Shown: positions 1 to 8,606 of the stretch, piece by piece | Layout: the number at the start of each line of letters is the position of its first letter | Position numbering within the stretch: the first letter of the stretch is position 1 | Assembly: GCA_030604135.1 (NCBI GenBank) | Contig: JAUVWL010000018.1 | Span: forward strand, 1-64,000 | DNA from: Burkholderiales bacterium | GTDB taxonomy: Bacteria; Pseudomonadota; Gammaproteobacteria; Burkholderiales; Burkholderiaceae_C | Direction: 5' to 3' | DNA length: 64,000 nucleotides | Program-made: the position numbers and the translations under genes | The notes under the pieces: generated by a model | The model's database searches: none | Told to the model about the DNA's origin: nothing | What the model saw: the letters and a program-made list of their open reading frames with translations, nothing else

Positions 1-303
1 CCGCCGCTGCGCGGGTCGCTGCCCCCCGAGGGGGCTGACCTTGCTCGGGGCGGCCCTTCGCTGCGGTCGCTCTCGCCCCCACGCTGAAGCTCATGCCCCC
101 ACGCTCCGCCGCTGCGCGGGTCGCTGCATCAGACTACCCTCGTCATTCCCGCGAACGCGGGAATCCACGCCTGCCTGGACAGACAGGCAAGGACGCACAC
201 CGACGTGGGAATGACGAGAAAGGCGGCGAAAGTGGACATACGATGAGGAGGACCGCCGCGGCACCCGGCATGACTGCCCCACCGGTTTCGGTAAACTCGG
301 CAG
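1..303. other. Non-coding stretch upstream of gmk, built of short repeats
   Basis: I see no convincing gene here. The stretch contains a 22-bp direct repeat (1-22 and 106-127, identical), a second short direct repeat (about 76-86 and 95-105), and a palindromic REP/dRS3-like element at 139-218 described separately. It ends about 80 bp before gmk with no clear promoter that I can defend. Repeats of this style are common in intergenic DNA of Comamonadaceae. Confidence 0.6.
139..218. repeat. REP/dRS3-like palindromic repeat element
   Basis: A 12-bp perfect inverted repeat bounds the element (139-150 and 207-218). Inside lie a perfect 9-bp palindrome with a 2-base loop (145-153/156-164, core ATTCCCGCG-AA-CGCGGGAAT) and a second 6-bp hairpin (172-177/184-189). 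The ATTCCC-N8-GGGAAT core matches the known dRS3-type consensus of Neisseria and similar repeats in other Proteobacteria. It is likely a small non-autonomous repetitive element. Confidence 0.75.
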
Positions 304-924
304 ATGGAATACCCCGGCAACCTGTTTGTTGTGGCCGCCCCGAGTGGGGCCGGCAAATCCAGCCTGGTCAAGGCCCTGATGGAGCTCGACCAGCGTGTCT
401 CCCCCTCGGTGTCCCACACCACACGCCCCCCGCGAGGCCAGGAACTGCACGGCCGCGAATACTACTTCGTGAGCAACGAAACCTTCGATCAGATGGTGGC
501 GCAGAACGCCTTTCTGGAGTGGGCTCATGTGCATGGCAACCGCTACGGCACCTCCAAGATGGCCATCGAGCAGCGCATGCAGCAGGGCGTCGATGTGGTG
601 CTGGAAATCGACTTCCAGGGCGCCATCCAGGTCAAACGCATTTTCCCGAATGCGGTACTGATCTTCATCCTGCCGCCCAGTTGGGAAGAGTTGCGCTCGC
701 GGCTGGAGCGGCGCAACGAAGACAGCGCCGACACCATCGAGCTGCGATTGCAGAACGCCGCCCAGGAGATGGCGCACGCCCGGGAATTCGATTTCGTTAT
801 AATCAATGAGTTGTTCGAGCGGGCCCTGTTCGATCTCAAGGCGATTGTTCACGCACAGCGCCTGAAGTACGCGGCCCAGCGGCTGTCCAGAAGCGACACC
901 TTCGCTGCCCTCGAAATCCATTGA
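304..924 (+). CDS. gmk: Guanylate kinase
   Basis: Cytosolic enzyme converting GMP and ATP to GDP and ADP, feeding GTP and (p)ppGpp pools. The 206-residue length is normal for the family (about 205). A P-loop APSGAGKSS lies at residues 12-20, followed by the GMP-binding region with the SHTTRPPR motif (about 37-44), the GREYYF segment and a lid region rich in Arg (RSRLERR). The ATG at 304 is chosen because the protein then begins a few residues before the first beta-strand, as in homologues; no strong ribosome-binding site is visible. It is followed 49 bp later by rpoZ and then spoT, the usual proteobacterial grouping of nucleotide and stringent-response genes. Confidence 0.97.
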   Translation: MEYPGNLFVVAAPSGAGKSSLVKALMELDQRVSPSVSHTTRPPRGQELHGREYYFVSNETFDQMVAQNAFLEWAHVHGNRYGTSKMAIEQRMQQGVDVVLEIDFQGAIQVKRIFPNAVLIFILPPSWEELRSRLERRNEDSADTIELRLQNAAQEMAHAREFDFVIINELFERALFDLKAIVHAQRLKYAAQRLSRSDTFAALEIH

Positions 925-973
925 ACCCATCTGGGGTGGCCCCTGGCAACCCTCAGTACCTCAAAGAGTCCCT

Positions 974-1177
974 ATGGCACGCATCACTGTCGAAGATTGC
1001 CTGGAAAAAATCCCCAATCGCTTTCAGCTGGTGCTGGCCGCCACCTACCGTGCACGCATGCTCAGCCAGGGCCATGCCCCCAAGATCGAAAGCAAAAACA
1101 AGCCGGCAGTGACCGCGCTTCGCGAAATCGCGGGTGGCAAGGTAGGCCTGGAAATGCTCAAAAAGGTGCCGACCTGA
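974..1177 (+). CDS. rpoZ: DNA-directed RNA polymerase omega subunit
   Basis: Small 67-residue omega subunit that binds beta-prime and helps assemble RNA polymerase; in E. coli it also contributes to a ppGpp-binding site. The sequence starts MARITVEDC and carries the conserved NRFQLVLAA and RAR segments and the ALREIA helix near the C-terminus. Length matches short betaproteobacterial omegas. It sits between gmk and spoT, as in E. coli. A clear rho-independent terminator follows at 1203-1231, so spoT probably also has its own promoter. Confidence 0.96.
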   Translation: MARITVEDCLEKIPNRFQLVLAATYRARMLSQGHAPKIESKNKPAVTALREIAGGKVGLEMLKKVPT

Positions 1178-1202
1178 AACCCGTCGGCATCAGCGCCGCC
1201 CG

Positions 1203-1231
1203 AAAAAGCACCGCTTCGCGGTGTTTTTTTT
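1203..1231 (+). terminator. Rho-independent terminator after rpoZ
   Basis: A 6-bp perfect stem (1209-1214/1218-1223, CACCGC with a TTC loop) is followed directly by eight T residues (1224-1231). Five A residues precede the stem. It lies 25 bp past the rpoZ stop codon. Confidence 0.9.
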
Positions 1232-1319
1232 CGCCATGTCCTGTCGCAGCTATCGCGCCGATAGCAGCTATCCAGGGCAATTTGCACCAACTTTGCGCAT
1301 CTCGCGCTAAAGTAGGGGG

Positions 1320-3578
1320 ATGAGTTCCGTTCTCGACAGCAAGCCGGTGCCATCCTCCAAGGCACCCACCGCTGCAGCCGCCAGTGCCGCTGCGGCCAGT
1401 TTTGCTGCGCTGCTGGGAAGGCTGGACTACCTGGGCCCCGCCGATATCGAGCTCATCCGCCAGGCCTACCGCATGGCCGACGAAGCGCATCTGGGGCAGA
1501 TGCGCAAGAACGGCGATCCGTACATCACACACCCGATCGCGGTGGCCGCCCAGTGTGCCGAATGGAAGCTGGACGCGCAGGCCCTGATGGCGGCCCTGAT
1601 GCACGACGTCATGGAAGACTGCGGCATCAGCAAGTTCGACCTGACCGAACGCTTCGGTCCCACGGTCGCCGACCTGGTCGACGGGCTGACCAAGCTGGAA
1701 AAACTGGAGTTCGACACCCGCGAGCAGAACCAGGCCGAGAGCTTCCGCAAGATGCTGCTGGCCATGGCCAAGGATGTCCGTGTCATCCTGATCAAGCTCG
1801 CCGACCGCACCCACAACATGCGCACCATGGGCGACATGCCGCGCAGCAAATGGCAGCGCATCAGCAGCGAGACCCTGGAGATCTACGCCCCCATCGCACA
1901 CCGGCTCGGCCTGAACTTCACCTACCGCGAGCTGCAGGACCTGGCCTTTCGTTTCCTGCATCCCTGGCGTTACGAGGTGCTGTCCAAGGCGCTGAACCGC
2001 TCGCGGCACCGCCGCCGCGACCTGATTGCCCGGGTCCAGGCCGAGGTCGAATCCGCGTTCGCCCAGCATGGCATGCAGGTGCGCATCCTGGGCCGCGAGA
2101 AGACGCTCTACTCGGTCTACCGGAAAATGGACAGCAAGCACCTGTCCTTCTCGCAGGTCACCGACATTTACGGTTTTCGCATCGTGCTGCCCGAGCTGCT
2201 CGATTGCTACACCGCCATGGGCGTCCTGCACCAGCTCTACAAGCCGGTGCCGGGCAAGTTTCGTGACTATGTGGCCATTCCCAAAGTCAATGGCTACCAG
2301 TCGCTGCACACCACGCTCATCGGCCCCTTCGGCACCAACATCGAGTTCCAGTTGCGAACCCACCCCATGGACGTGGTGGCCGAATCGGGCGTGGCCGCCC
2401 ACTGGCTCTACAAGGCCAGTGAACCGGGCAGCGACACGTCGGAGCGGCTGGGCACCCAGTGGTTGCAGTCTTTGCTGGACATTCAGCAGGAAACGCGCGA
2501 CGCCTCCGAATTCTGGGACCACATCAAGATCGACCTGTTTCCGGACGCGGTTTATGTGTTCACGCCGCAAAGCAAGATCCTGTCGCTGCCTCGTGGCGCG
2601 ACCGTGATCGACTTTGCCTACGCCATCCACAGTGGCGTGGGCAACCACGCGGTATCGGCCCTGGTCAACGGCGAACAGCGCCCCTTCCGCACCGAACTCA
2701 ACAACGGCGACGTGGTCGAAATCGTGACCGACGACAAGGCAGAACCCAACCCAGCCTGGTTGTCCTTCGTCAAGACCGGCCGTGCCCGTTCCAAGATCCG
2801 CCACTACCTCAAGACCGTCACCCAGGACAAGTCCTACGAGCTGGGCCGGCGCCTGCTGGGCCAGGCCCTTCGCGCCGAAGGCATCGCCGATTTCCCGGGG
2901 GACGAAGAGCAGTTCCAGTCGGTCTGGGACAAACTGCTGCGCTTCACAGGCAACCGAAACCAGGCCGAACTGATGTCCGACATCGGCATGGGAAAGCGCA
3001 TCGCCAGCATGGTGGGCAAAAAGATGGCGGTGTTGCTGGCCGAGAGCGGCGTACGGCCCAACGCGGTCCTGATCAGCACCGAGCGCTATGCCGCCGGGCA
3101 CGACGAGACCATCAGCCAGGGTGTGCTCACACTCGATGGCAGCGAAGGCCTGTCGGTTCAGTACGCCAGCTGCTGCAAGCCGATTCCGGGCGATCGCATC
3201 GTCGGCTACCTGGGACGTGGTGAAGGGTTGGTGGTGCATGCGGACGACTGTCCGGTCTGCCGGCGCCTGCTGGCCCGCGACAGCGAACGGTTTCTTGCCG
3301 TCGAGTGGGCCGACGAGCCGGTGCGCGCTTTTGAAACCACAGTACAGGTCACTGTCAGCAACGGCAAGGGCGTGCTGGCTCGTGTGGCCGCCGCGATCGC
3401 CAGCGCCGAGGCCGACATCACGCATGTCGACATGGGCAACGACCCTGCCCAGACGGCCACCGACATCCGCTTCTCGGTCAGCGTGCGCGACCGTGTCCAC
3501 CTGGCTGCAGTTTTGCGCAGCCTCAAGCGCACCGCTTCGGTCATCAAGGCCCTGCGCTTCAAACCCACCAAGACCTGA
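1320..3578 (+). CDS. spoT: Bifunctional (p)ppGpp synthetase/hydrolase
   Basis: Makes and degrades the alarmone (p)ppGpp. The 752-residue protein shows the full long-RSH layout: an HD hydrolase domain with YITHP (68-72), HDVMED (HD at 95-96) and a later RTHNMR motif (163-168); the synthetase domain with DIYGFRIV (282-289); a TGS domain (VYVFTPQSK, roughly 410-470); and a C-terminal ACT domain. The intact HD residues argue for a hydrolase-competent SpoT/Rel rather than a synthetase-only RelA. The first 30 residues are Ala/Ser-rich and probably disordered. A purine run abuts the ATG without normal spacing, so the start signal is odd (see findings). It converges on greB. Confidence 0.95.
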   Translation: MSSVLDSKPVPSSKAPTAAAASAAAASFAALLGRLDYLGPADIELIRQAYRMADEAHLGQMRKNGDPYITHPIAVAAQCAEWKLDAQALMAALMHDVMEDCGISKFDLTERFGPTVADLVDGLTKLEKLEFDTREQNQAESFRKMLLAMAKDVRVILIKLADRTHNMRTMGDMPRSKWQRISSETLEIYAPIAHRLGLNFTYRELQDLAFRFLHPWRYEVLSKALNRSRHRRRDLIARVQAEVESAFAQHGMQVRILGREKTLYSVYRKMDSKHLSFSQVTDIYGFRIVLPELLDCYTAMGVLHQLYKPVPGKFRDYVAIPKVNGYQSLHTTLIGPFGTNIEFQLRTHPMDVVAESGVAAHWLYKASEPGSDTSERLGTQWLQSLLDIQQETRDASEFWDHIKIDLFPDAVYVFTPQSKILSLPRGATVIDFAYAIHSGVGNHAVSALVNGEQRPFRTELNNGDVVEIVTDDKAEPNPAWLSFVKTGRARSKIRHYLKTVTQDKSYELGRRLLGQALRAEGIADFPGDEEQFQSVWDKLLRFTGNRNQAELMSDIGMGKRIASMVGKKMAVLLAESGVRPNAVLISTERYAAGHDETISQGVLTLDGSEGLSVQYASCCKPIPGDRIVGYLGRGEGLVVHADDCPVCRRLLARDSERFLAVEWADEPVRAFETTVQVTVSNGKGVLARVAAAIASAEADITHVDMGNDPAQTATDIRFSVSVRDRVHLAAVLRSLKRTASVIKALRFKPTKT

Positions 3579-3604
3579 AGCGCCGAGACGCAGAGGATCG
3601 GGCC

Positions 3605-4162
3605 TCAGGCTGCCGGGTAGCTGACGTCCACGACCTCCAGCTCGCGCGTGCCCCCGGGCACCGACAGCCGCACCACGTCACCCACGCGCGCCTTGAGCAG
3701 GGCACGCGCCACGGGGGCGATCCAGCTGACCTGCCCCTGGGCGCTGTCGGCTTCGTCCACCCCGAGGATGGTCACCGTAGTTTCTGCACCCTCCTGATCG
3801 GCATAGGTCACGGTGGCACCAAAGAACACCTGATCGCCCCCATGGTGCAGTGAAGGGTCGACCACCTCGGCGATTTCCAGCCGCCGGGTCAGAAAACGGA
3901 TACGCCGGTCGATCTCGCGCAGGCGCTTCTTGCCATACAGGTAATCGCCGTTTTCCGAACGGTCGCCGTTGCTGGCAGCCCAGTGCACGATGTCGACGAT
4001 GCGGGGACGCTCCTCGTCCATCAACTGGAACAGTTCGGCCCGAAGCCGCTCGTAGCCGCCACGCGTGATGTAGTTCTTGCCCCCCGGGAGCGGAGCAGGC
4101 GCCAGGCCATCGCCGGCATCCTCGTCGTCCTGATCGGTTTCTCTGGTGAAAGCCTTGCTCAT
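3605..4162 (-). CDS. greB: Transcription elongation factor GreB
   Basis: Cleavage factor that rescues backtracked RNA polymerase through its secondary channel. The frame stays open upstream across the tRNA gene, but the start at 4162 (MSKAF) is chosen because the longer version would read through a tRNA and its terminator. This gives 185 residues, longer than E. coli GreB (158) by an acidic N-terminal extension (about residues 9-30). The coiled-coil tip motif GDRSENGDY (66-74) carries the catalytic acids D67 and E70; the FKBP-like C-terminal domain follows. It is convergent with spoT and lies downstream of tRNA-Arg on the same strand. Confidence 0.94.
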   Translation of the reverse strand: MSKAFTRETDQDDEDAGDGLAPAPLPGGKNYITRGGYERLRAELFQLMDEERPRIVDIVHWAASNGDRSENGDYLYGKKRLREIDRRIRFLTRRLEIAEVVDPSLHHGGDQVFFGATVTYADQEGAETTVTILGVDEADSAQGQVSWIAPVARALLKARVGDVVRLSVPGGTRELEVVDVSYPAA

Positions 4163-4222
4163 GGCAGTTGACGGCGAGCGCAGCACCGCGCGCCGAGAAG
4201 GTGGACACAGAAAACAAAAAAG

Positions 4223-4255
4223 AAAAAAGCCTGCAGCTTGTGGCTGCAGGCTTTT
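4223..4255 (-). terminator. Rho-independent terminator of tRNA-Arg
   Basis: A perfect 13-bp stem (4225-4237/4243-4255) with a 5-base loop lies six bases past the tRNA 3' end on the minus strand. The transcript then runs into a U-rich tract (complement of the A-rich 4212-4228). Confidence 0.88.
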
Positions 4256-4260
4256 CTGTG

Positions 4261-4337
4261 TGGCGCGGCTGGCAGGAATCGAACCCACGACCCCTTGGTT
4301 CGTAGCCAAGTACTCTATCCAGCTGAGCTACAGCCGC
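4261..4337 (-). tRNA. tRNA-Arg (anticodon ACG)
   Basis: The minus strand reads as a complete 77-nt cloverleaf. The 7-bp acceptor stem GCGGCTG/CAGCCGC pairs 4331-4337 with 4265-4271, the anticodon stem is CTTGG/CCAAG with loop CTACGAA (anticodon ACG), and the T-arm holds GGTTCGATTCC. The discriminator base is G, and the 3' CCA is encoded (4263-4261). A promoter and a terminator flank it closely, so it is an independent transcription unit. Confidence 0.97.
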
Positions 4338-4347
4338 GAAGACACGC

Positions 4348-4377
4348 AGTATAGCATGAAAAAGTGCCCTCACTCAA
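4348..4377 (-). promoter_or_regulatory. Sigma70-type promoter for tRNA-Arg
   Basis: On the minus strand a -35 TTGAGT (4377-4372) and a -10 TATACT (4353-4348) are separated by 18 bp. The -10 lies 10 bp upstream of the mature tRNA 5' end, the expected distance for a tRNA promoter. Confidence 0.82.
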
Positions 4378-4401
4378 GAACGTGAGCTGTCTGTACCAAC
4401 T

Positions 4402-5295
4402 TCAAGCATCGAGCTCAAGCGGCAGTTCCCGGACGAGATGCTCCCACACCGCCCGGATGCGGGGATTGCTGCGAATCTCCCGGTGCACCACCAGCCACAT
4501 GGGCAAGGGCGGTATGGGCAGGCCCGGCAGAACCGGCAACAACTCGCCTGAGCGGCGCGCCAGGTAGCGCGCCAGAAAGCCAATGCCTGCTCCTGCCCTC
4601 ACCAGGGCGTCATAGGCGATCAGGTCATCGGTGCGAAGGGCAAACTGCTCTCTTGTCACCGCATACCCCATACCGGCAAAGCCCCGCACAATGTCGCCCA
4701 GGCGGTCGTTGCCGATGAGTTCGTGCTGCAACAGCTCGGCGGCGCAACCCGGTACACCCTTGCGTTGCAGGTAGTCACGGTGCGCAAAAGCGCCCAGTTG
4801 CACCTGCCCGATGCGCCTGCACAACAACGAGCCCTGGTCCGGCCGGACCATGCGAATGGCGATGTCGGCCTCGCGCTGCAGCAGGTTGCTCACGTCGTTG
4901 CTGACCACCAGTTCAACCTGTATGTCGGGCCATGCGCGGCGCAGGCGCGCCAGCACCGGCGGCAACAACACACAGGCCACGGGCTGACTGGCCGAGAGGC
5001 GCACCGTTCCCCTGATCTGGTCCTGCGCACCCGATGCCTGGCGGCTCAGCCGATCTGCACCGGCAGCCATGGCGCGCGCCGGTTCGGCCAGGCGCCACGC
5101 ATCGGCGGTGGGCACCAGACCACGGCCGGTGCGCTCGAACAGCGTCACACCCAGCTGGCTCTCCAGCTCGGCGATGTGGCGCCCCACGGTCGGCTGATGG
5201 ACCCCCATTGTGCGCGCAGCGCCCATGAGGCTGCCGTGCTCCAAAGCCGCCAGAAAAGACCGGATCAAGGACCAATTGAAAGACTGGGTATGCAT
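4402..5295 (-). CDS. LysR-family transcriptional regulator
   Basis: A 297-residue LysR-type regulator. The N-terminal winged helix-turn-helix covers about residues 5-65, with the family-typical GSLMGAARTMGVHQPTVGR stretch (21-39) and the LFERTGRGL end of the wing (52-60); the periplasmic-binding-like effector domain spans about 95-290. The start at 5295 is the first in-frame ATG giving a standard LysR N-terminus; longer readings run over the neighbouring gene's opposite strand. It is divergent from the Tat-dependent oxidoreductase across 90 bp, the classic arrangement in which a LysR protein controls the facing gene. The effector is not predictable. Confidence 0.93.
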   Translation of the reverse strand: MHTQSFNWSLIRSFLAALEHGSLMGAARTMGVHQPTVGRHIAELESQLGVTLFERTGRGLVPTADAWRLAEPARAMAAGADRLSRQASGAQDQIRGTVRLSASQPVACVLLPPVLARLRRAWPDIQVELVVSNDVSNLLQREADIAIRMVRPDQGSLLCRRIGQVQLGAFAHRDYLQRKGVPGCAAELLQHELIGNDRLGDIVRGFAGMGYAVTREQFALRTDDLIAYDALVRAGAGIGFLARYLARRSGELLPVLPGLPIPPLPMWLVVHREIRSNPRIRAVWEHLVRELPLELDA

Positions 5296-5385
5296 GAATG
5301 CATGTCTGATGTGTCGATTTCTGCAATTGTTGACGAACACCACCGACCCGACAATGGATTCAACAACCCACCTCAGGAGCCCGAC

Positions 5386-6543
5386 ATGCAACGACGATCC
5401 TTTCTCCGGGTGGCTGGCGGCGGTGCCATCGCAGCCGCCACCGCCCCCCTGGCCGCCTGCAGCAGCGATTTGCCAGAAGCGGCAATCGAGGCCTGGCGTG
5501 GTCCGGGCACCGAGCCCGACCTGCGGCGCTGGGTGCTGGCGCACGCCATCCTGGCGCCGCACTCGCACAACCTGCAGAGCTGGCTGGTGGACCTGTCTGT
5601 GCCAGGGCAAATCAGCTTGTTCATCGACCGCAGCCGGCTGCTTCCAGAGACCGACCCCTATTCGCGACAGATGATGATGAGTCAGGGCACCTTTCTGGAA
5701 CTGCTCGACCTGGCCGCCCGAGAGCGTGGCCACCGGGCCGACATCACGCTGTTCCCGCAAGGCCCATTCGGCCCCCGGGAGGTGGACGCCCGGCCCACCG
5801 CCCTCATCCGTCTGGAACCCGATGCCCAGATCCAGCCCGACCCCTTGTTCGGCCAGGTGTTCCGCCGCCGCACGAACCGCGGCGCCTACCAGGCCAGCCG
5901 GCCGGAGTCCGCGGCGCTGCAGGCGGTGCTGGCGGCGACCTCGGCCCACCCTTTCCGGGTCGGCGTGACCACCACAGACCAGCCCGAGAGCATCGCGCGA
6001 CAGCGCGAGATTGCCAAGGAGGCCTGGCGCATCGAACTCACGACGCCCCGCACCGTTCTGGAATCGTTCAAGGTGCTGCGCATTGGTCCCAGGGAGATTG
6101 CCGAGCACCGGGACGGCATCTCGCTCAACGATCCGATGGTCAGGGTCATCCACGCACTCGGCCTGTTTGACCGCAACGTGGCGCCCGGTCCCAACGACAT
6201 GGCCACCACCGGCCAGGTCAAGGAGTTCAACACCCATATCGACGGGACACCTGCGTTCTACTGGCTCATCTCCGAGGGCAATGACCGGACCACGCAGATC
6301 GACGCAGGCCGGGCCTGGGTACGCGCCCAGCTGGCCGCCACCGCCCACGGTTTGTCCATGCAGCCGATTTCGCAGGCCTTGCAGGAGTACCCGGAGGTGC
6401 AGGTCCCGTACCGTGACATCCACCATGTGCTGCAGGCCCCCACGCCGCAATTCACCGTGCAGATGTGGGCCCGACTGGGCCAAGGCGCTCAAGTGCCGCC
6501 CTCACCTCGCCGAGGACTGCAGGCGCACATCATGAAGGCGTGA
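5386..6543 (+). CDS. Tat-exported nitroreductase-like (Acg-type) lipoprotein
   Basis: A 385-residue protein resembling the Acg/FMN-binding nitroreductase-like family; substrate unknown. The N-terminus has a twin-arginine motif (RRSFLR at 3-8) followed by a hydrophobic stretch and a lipobox-like LAAC near residues 22-25, so it is probably folded in the cytoplasm with its cofactor, exported by Tat and lipidated. The APHSHNLQSW segment near residue 60 is typical of flavin-binding nitroreductase-like proteins. The ATG at 5386 has an AGGAG-type site at about 5375-5379. It is divergent from the LysR gene, the likely regulator. Confidence 0.82.
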   Translation: MQRRSFLRVAGGGAIAAATAPLAACSSDLPEAAIEAWRGPGTEPDLRRWVLAHAILAPHSHNLQSWLVDLSVPGQISLFIDRSRLLPETDPYSRQMMMSQGTFLELLDLAARERGHRADITLFPQGPFGPREVDARPTALIRLEPDAQIQPDPLFGQVFRRRTNRGAYQASRPESAALQAVLAATSAHPFRVGVTTTDQPESIARQREIAKEAWRIELTTPRTVLESFKVLRIGPREIAEHRDGISLNDPMVRVIHALGLFDRNVAPGPNDMATTGQVKEFNTHIDGTPAFYWLISEGNDRTTQIDAGRAWVRAQLAATAHGLSMQPISQALQEYPEVQVPYRDIHHVLQAPTPQFTVQMWARLGQGAQVPPSPRRGLQAHIMKA

Positions 6544-6545
6544 GC

Positions 6546-6665
6546 GCCGCCGGGCCGCTCCCAAGGCGCTCAGCCCCGAAGTGCGAAGCACGGAGGGCAA
6601 CCGACTAGCCGCCGCCGGGCCGCTCCCAAGACGCTCAGCCCCGAAGTGCGAAGCACGGAGGGCAA
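6546..6665. repeat. 55-bp direct repeat, two copies
   Basis: Two 55-bp copies (6546-6600 and 6611-6665) differ at a single base (6566 versus 6631) and are separated by 10 bp. They fill most of the gap between the oxidoreductase and the TetR gene. The copies include the CCCCGAAGTGCGAAGCACGG motif, which has its own internal dyad (GTGCGAAGCAC). I see no coding capacity. Confidence 0.9.
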
Positions 6666-6741
6666 GGCAGTGAACGCCATATCCTCTCTGGACAGGCGGG
6701 CAAGGGTGCGGTTGCAGCGCTCCGGCGCAGGCTCGGTTACA

Positions 6742-6763
6742 TTACTAACCCATCGGTCAGTAA
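6742..6763. promoter_or_regulatory. Probable TetR autoregulatory operator
   Basis: Inverted repeat of 9-bp arms (6742-6750 TTACTAACC and 6755-6763 GGTCAGTAA, one mismatch) around a 4-bp centre, ending 9 bp before the TetR start codon. TTACTNACC-type dyads are typical of TetR-family operators controlling RND pumps. Binding here would block the start of the whole tetR-efflux operon. Confidence 0.7.
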
Positions 6764-6772
6764 ATTTGTGCC

Positions 6773-7426
6773 ATGCCTGCCTCCAACGAAATCCCTGCTG
6801 TGCGTCGCGCCAGACGCAAGGAAGCCCGCCCAGGAGAATTGCTGAGCGCGGCACTTGACCTGTTTGTCGAGAGGGGATTTGCCGCCACCCGCGTGGAAGA
6901 AGTCGCCCAGCATGCGGGCGTGTCCAAAGGCACACTTTTTCTGTACTTTCCCAGCAAGGAAGAACTGTTCAAGGCGGTGGTGCGCGAAACCATCGCCGGC
7001 CGGTTCACCGAGTGGAACGAAGAAATCGGTCGCTTTGACGGCAACACCGATTCACTGGTCCGGCAATTGATGCATTCCTGGTGGGAACGGGTGGGGCAGA
7101 CCAAGGCGGCCGGCATCACCAAACTGGTGATGAGCGAAGCCTGCCTGTTTCCCGAGATCGCCACCATCTACCAGCATGAAGTGATCACACCGGGGCACCA
7201 ATTGATCCGGCGTGTGCTGCAGCGCGGCATCGACCGGGGCGAGTTCCGTCCGATCGACCTTGACCATGCCGTCTACAGCCTGATCGCTCCCATGATTTTC
7301 CTGATCATGTGGAAATACTCGCTGGCCCCCTGCTGTCCGCACAACGAATCGATCGACCCCGAACGCTTCATTGACAGCCAGGCCAGCCTGCTGTTGGAAG
7401 GCATGCTGCAGCGCCCAGCCCGTTGA
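6773..7426 (+). CDS. TetR-family repressor of the adjacent RND pump
   Basis: A 217-residue TetR-type regulator. The N-terminal HTH is clear (about residues 20-70; VEEVAQHAGVSKGTLFLYF at 41-59, then SKEELF). The C-terminal all-helical ligand domain is of the kind found with multidrug efflux operons. It is the first gene of a probable operon with the membrane-fusion and RND genes (19 bp to the next start), and a dyad lies just upstream. The likely role is to sense a toxic compound and derepress the pump. The inducer is unknown. Confidence 0.92.
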   Translation: MPASNEIPAVRRARRKEARPGELLSAALDLFVERGFAATRVEEVAQHAGVSKGTLFLYFPSKEELFKAVVRETIAGRFTEWNEEIGRFDGNTDSLVRQLMHSWWERVGQTKAAGITKLVMSEACLFPEIATIYQHEVITPGHQLIRRVLQRGIDRGEFRPIDLDHAVYSLIAPMIFLIMWKYSLAPCCPHNESIDPERFIDSQASLLLEGMLQRPAR

Positions 7427-7445
7427 AACACCCCTGGCATCCTCC

Positions 7446-8594
7446 ATGTCCAACACCCGATCCCACTGGAAATACTGGCTTCTGCTGCTGCTCCTTGGTG
7501 TGGCCATCGTCTGGGGCCTCTGGCGGGCCCTGGAACGCCGCGCCATCCAACAGGCATCAGCGGCCGAGGCCGCCGCGGTACTGCAGCAAGCCCCTGTCTT
7601 TGCGCTCGAGCCATCCGACCTGGCCACCGCAGAGCGGCTGACGATCACCACCACATCGCCGGTCTCGGGCGCCGTTCGTGCCCTGCAAACGGCCGCCATC
7701 AAGGCCCGTTCGGCCGGCGAGGTACAAGGTCTGCGCAAGCGCGAAGGTCATCCTGTGCGCGCTGGGGAGGAAGTGGCCCGCGTCGACCCGACGGAAGCGC
7801 GGGCGCGGGTTCGCCAAAGTGAACAGCAAGCCGCCTCGGCTGAGGCACAGGTCCAGATTGCCCGCCGCGCGTTTGAGAACAACCAGGCGCTGGTGCGCCA
7901 GGGCTTCATATCGGCCACCGCACTGGAGACGTCGCAAGCCAGTCTGGCCGGTGCCCAGGCCGCACACCAGGCGGCCCTGGCCGCGCTGGACATCGCGCGC
8001 AAGGCGCTGGAGGACACCGTGCTGCGCTCGCCGCTGAACGGCCAGGTGTCGGCGCGCTATGTCCAGAACGGCGAGCGCGTCGGCGTCGACACGCGCATTC
8101 TGGAGGTGGTCGACATCACCGCCTTCGAGATCGAGGCCGCCCTGAGTCCGGCCGATGCTGCCCTGGTGACCACTGGCCAAAGGGCTGTGCTGCACGTTGA
8201 AGGTCTGGCCGCCCCAGTGGAAGCCACTGTCGATCGCATCAACCCGAATGTGCAGCTGGGCAGCCGGGCCGTCCTGGTCTACCTGCGCCTGCCCGCACAG
8301 ACCGGTCTGCGACAGGGTCTGTTTGCACAGGGACACATCGTCACCGGTGGTCAGCAGGTGATCGCCATACCAGCCTTGACAGTGCGCAACGACAAACCCG
8401 AGCCCTATGTTCAGGCGGTGGAAGATGGCCAGGTGAAGCATGTGCCGGTCCGGGTGCTGATCGATGGCATGGCCGGCGAACGCCCCATGACCGGAGTGGA
8501 AGGCCTGCCGGAAGGCAGCCTGGTGCTGCGGGCAGGCACCGGCGCGCTGCGCGAGGGCACCGCAGTTCGGCTGCCCGACGGCCGTCAGCCCTGA
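7446..8594 (+). CDS. RND efflux periplasmic adaptor (membrane fusion protein)
   Basis: A 382-residue AcrA/MexA-class adaptor that would bridge the inner-membrane RND pump and an outer-membrane TolC channel. A single N-terminal membrane anchor (about residues 10-25, LLLLLLGVAIVWGLW) is followed by the split lipoyl domain, an alpha-helical hairpin rich in Ala/Gln (about 110-180), and beta-barrel and membrane-proximal domains. The ATG at 7446 is chosen because earlier in-frame starts lie inside tetR. It is only 12 bp from the pump gene. Confidence 0.92.
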   Translation: MSNTRSHWKYWLLLLLLGVAIVWGLWRALERRAIQQASAAEAAAVLQQAPVFALEPSDLATAERLTITTTSPVSGAVRALQTAAIKARSAGEVQGLRKREGHPVRAGEEVARVDPTEARARVRQSEQQAASAEAQVQIARRAFENNQALVRQGFISATALETSQASLAGAQAAHQAALAALDIARKALEDTVLRSPLNGQVSARYVQNGERVGVDTRILEVVDITAFEIEAALSPADAALVTTGQRAVLHVEGLAAPVEATVDRINPNVQLGSRAVLVYLRLPAQTGLRQGLFAQGHIVTGGQQVIAIPALTVRNDKPEPYVQAVEDGQVKHVPVRVLIDGMAGERPMTGVEGLPEGSLVLRAGTGALREGTAVRLPDGRQP

Positions 8595-8606
8595 CCGAGC
8601 CCGACC

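Noticed and set aside
1158..3500. Long open frame (780 codons) on the minus strand opposite spoT
   Set aside because: Low-complexity Gly/Val/His/Gln composition typical of antisense frames in GC-rich DNA; spoT on the plus strand has all expected motifs.
4163..4309. N-terminal extension of GreB to 4309
   Set aside because: It would translate through the tRNA-Arg and its terminator; MSKAF at 4162 is the natural start.
4723..5385. Upstream extension of the Tat-exported oxidoreductase frame
   Set aside because: It is antisense to the LysR gene, and the twin-arginine signal must be N-terminal.
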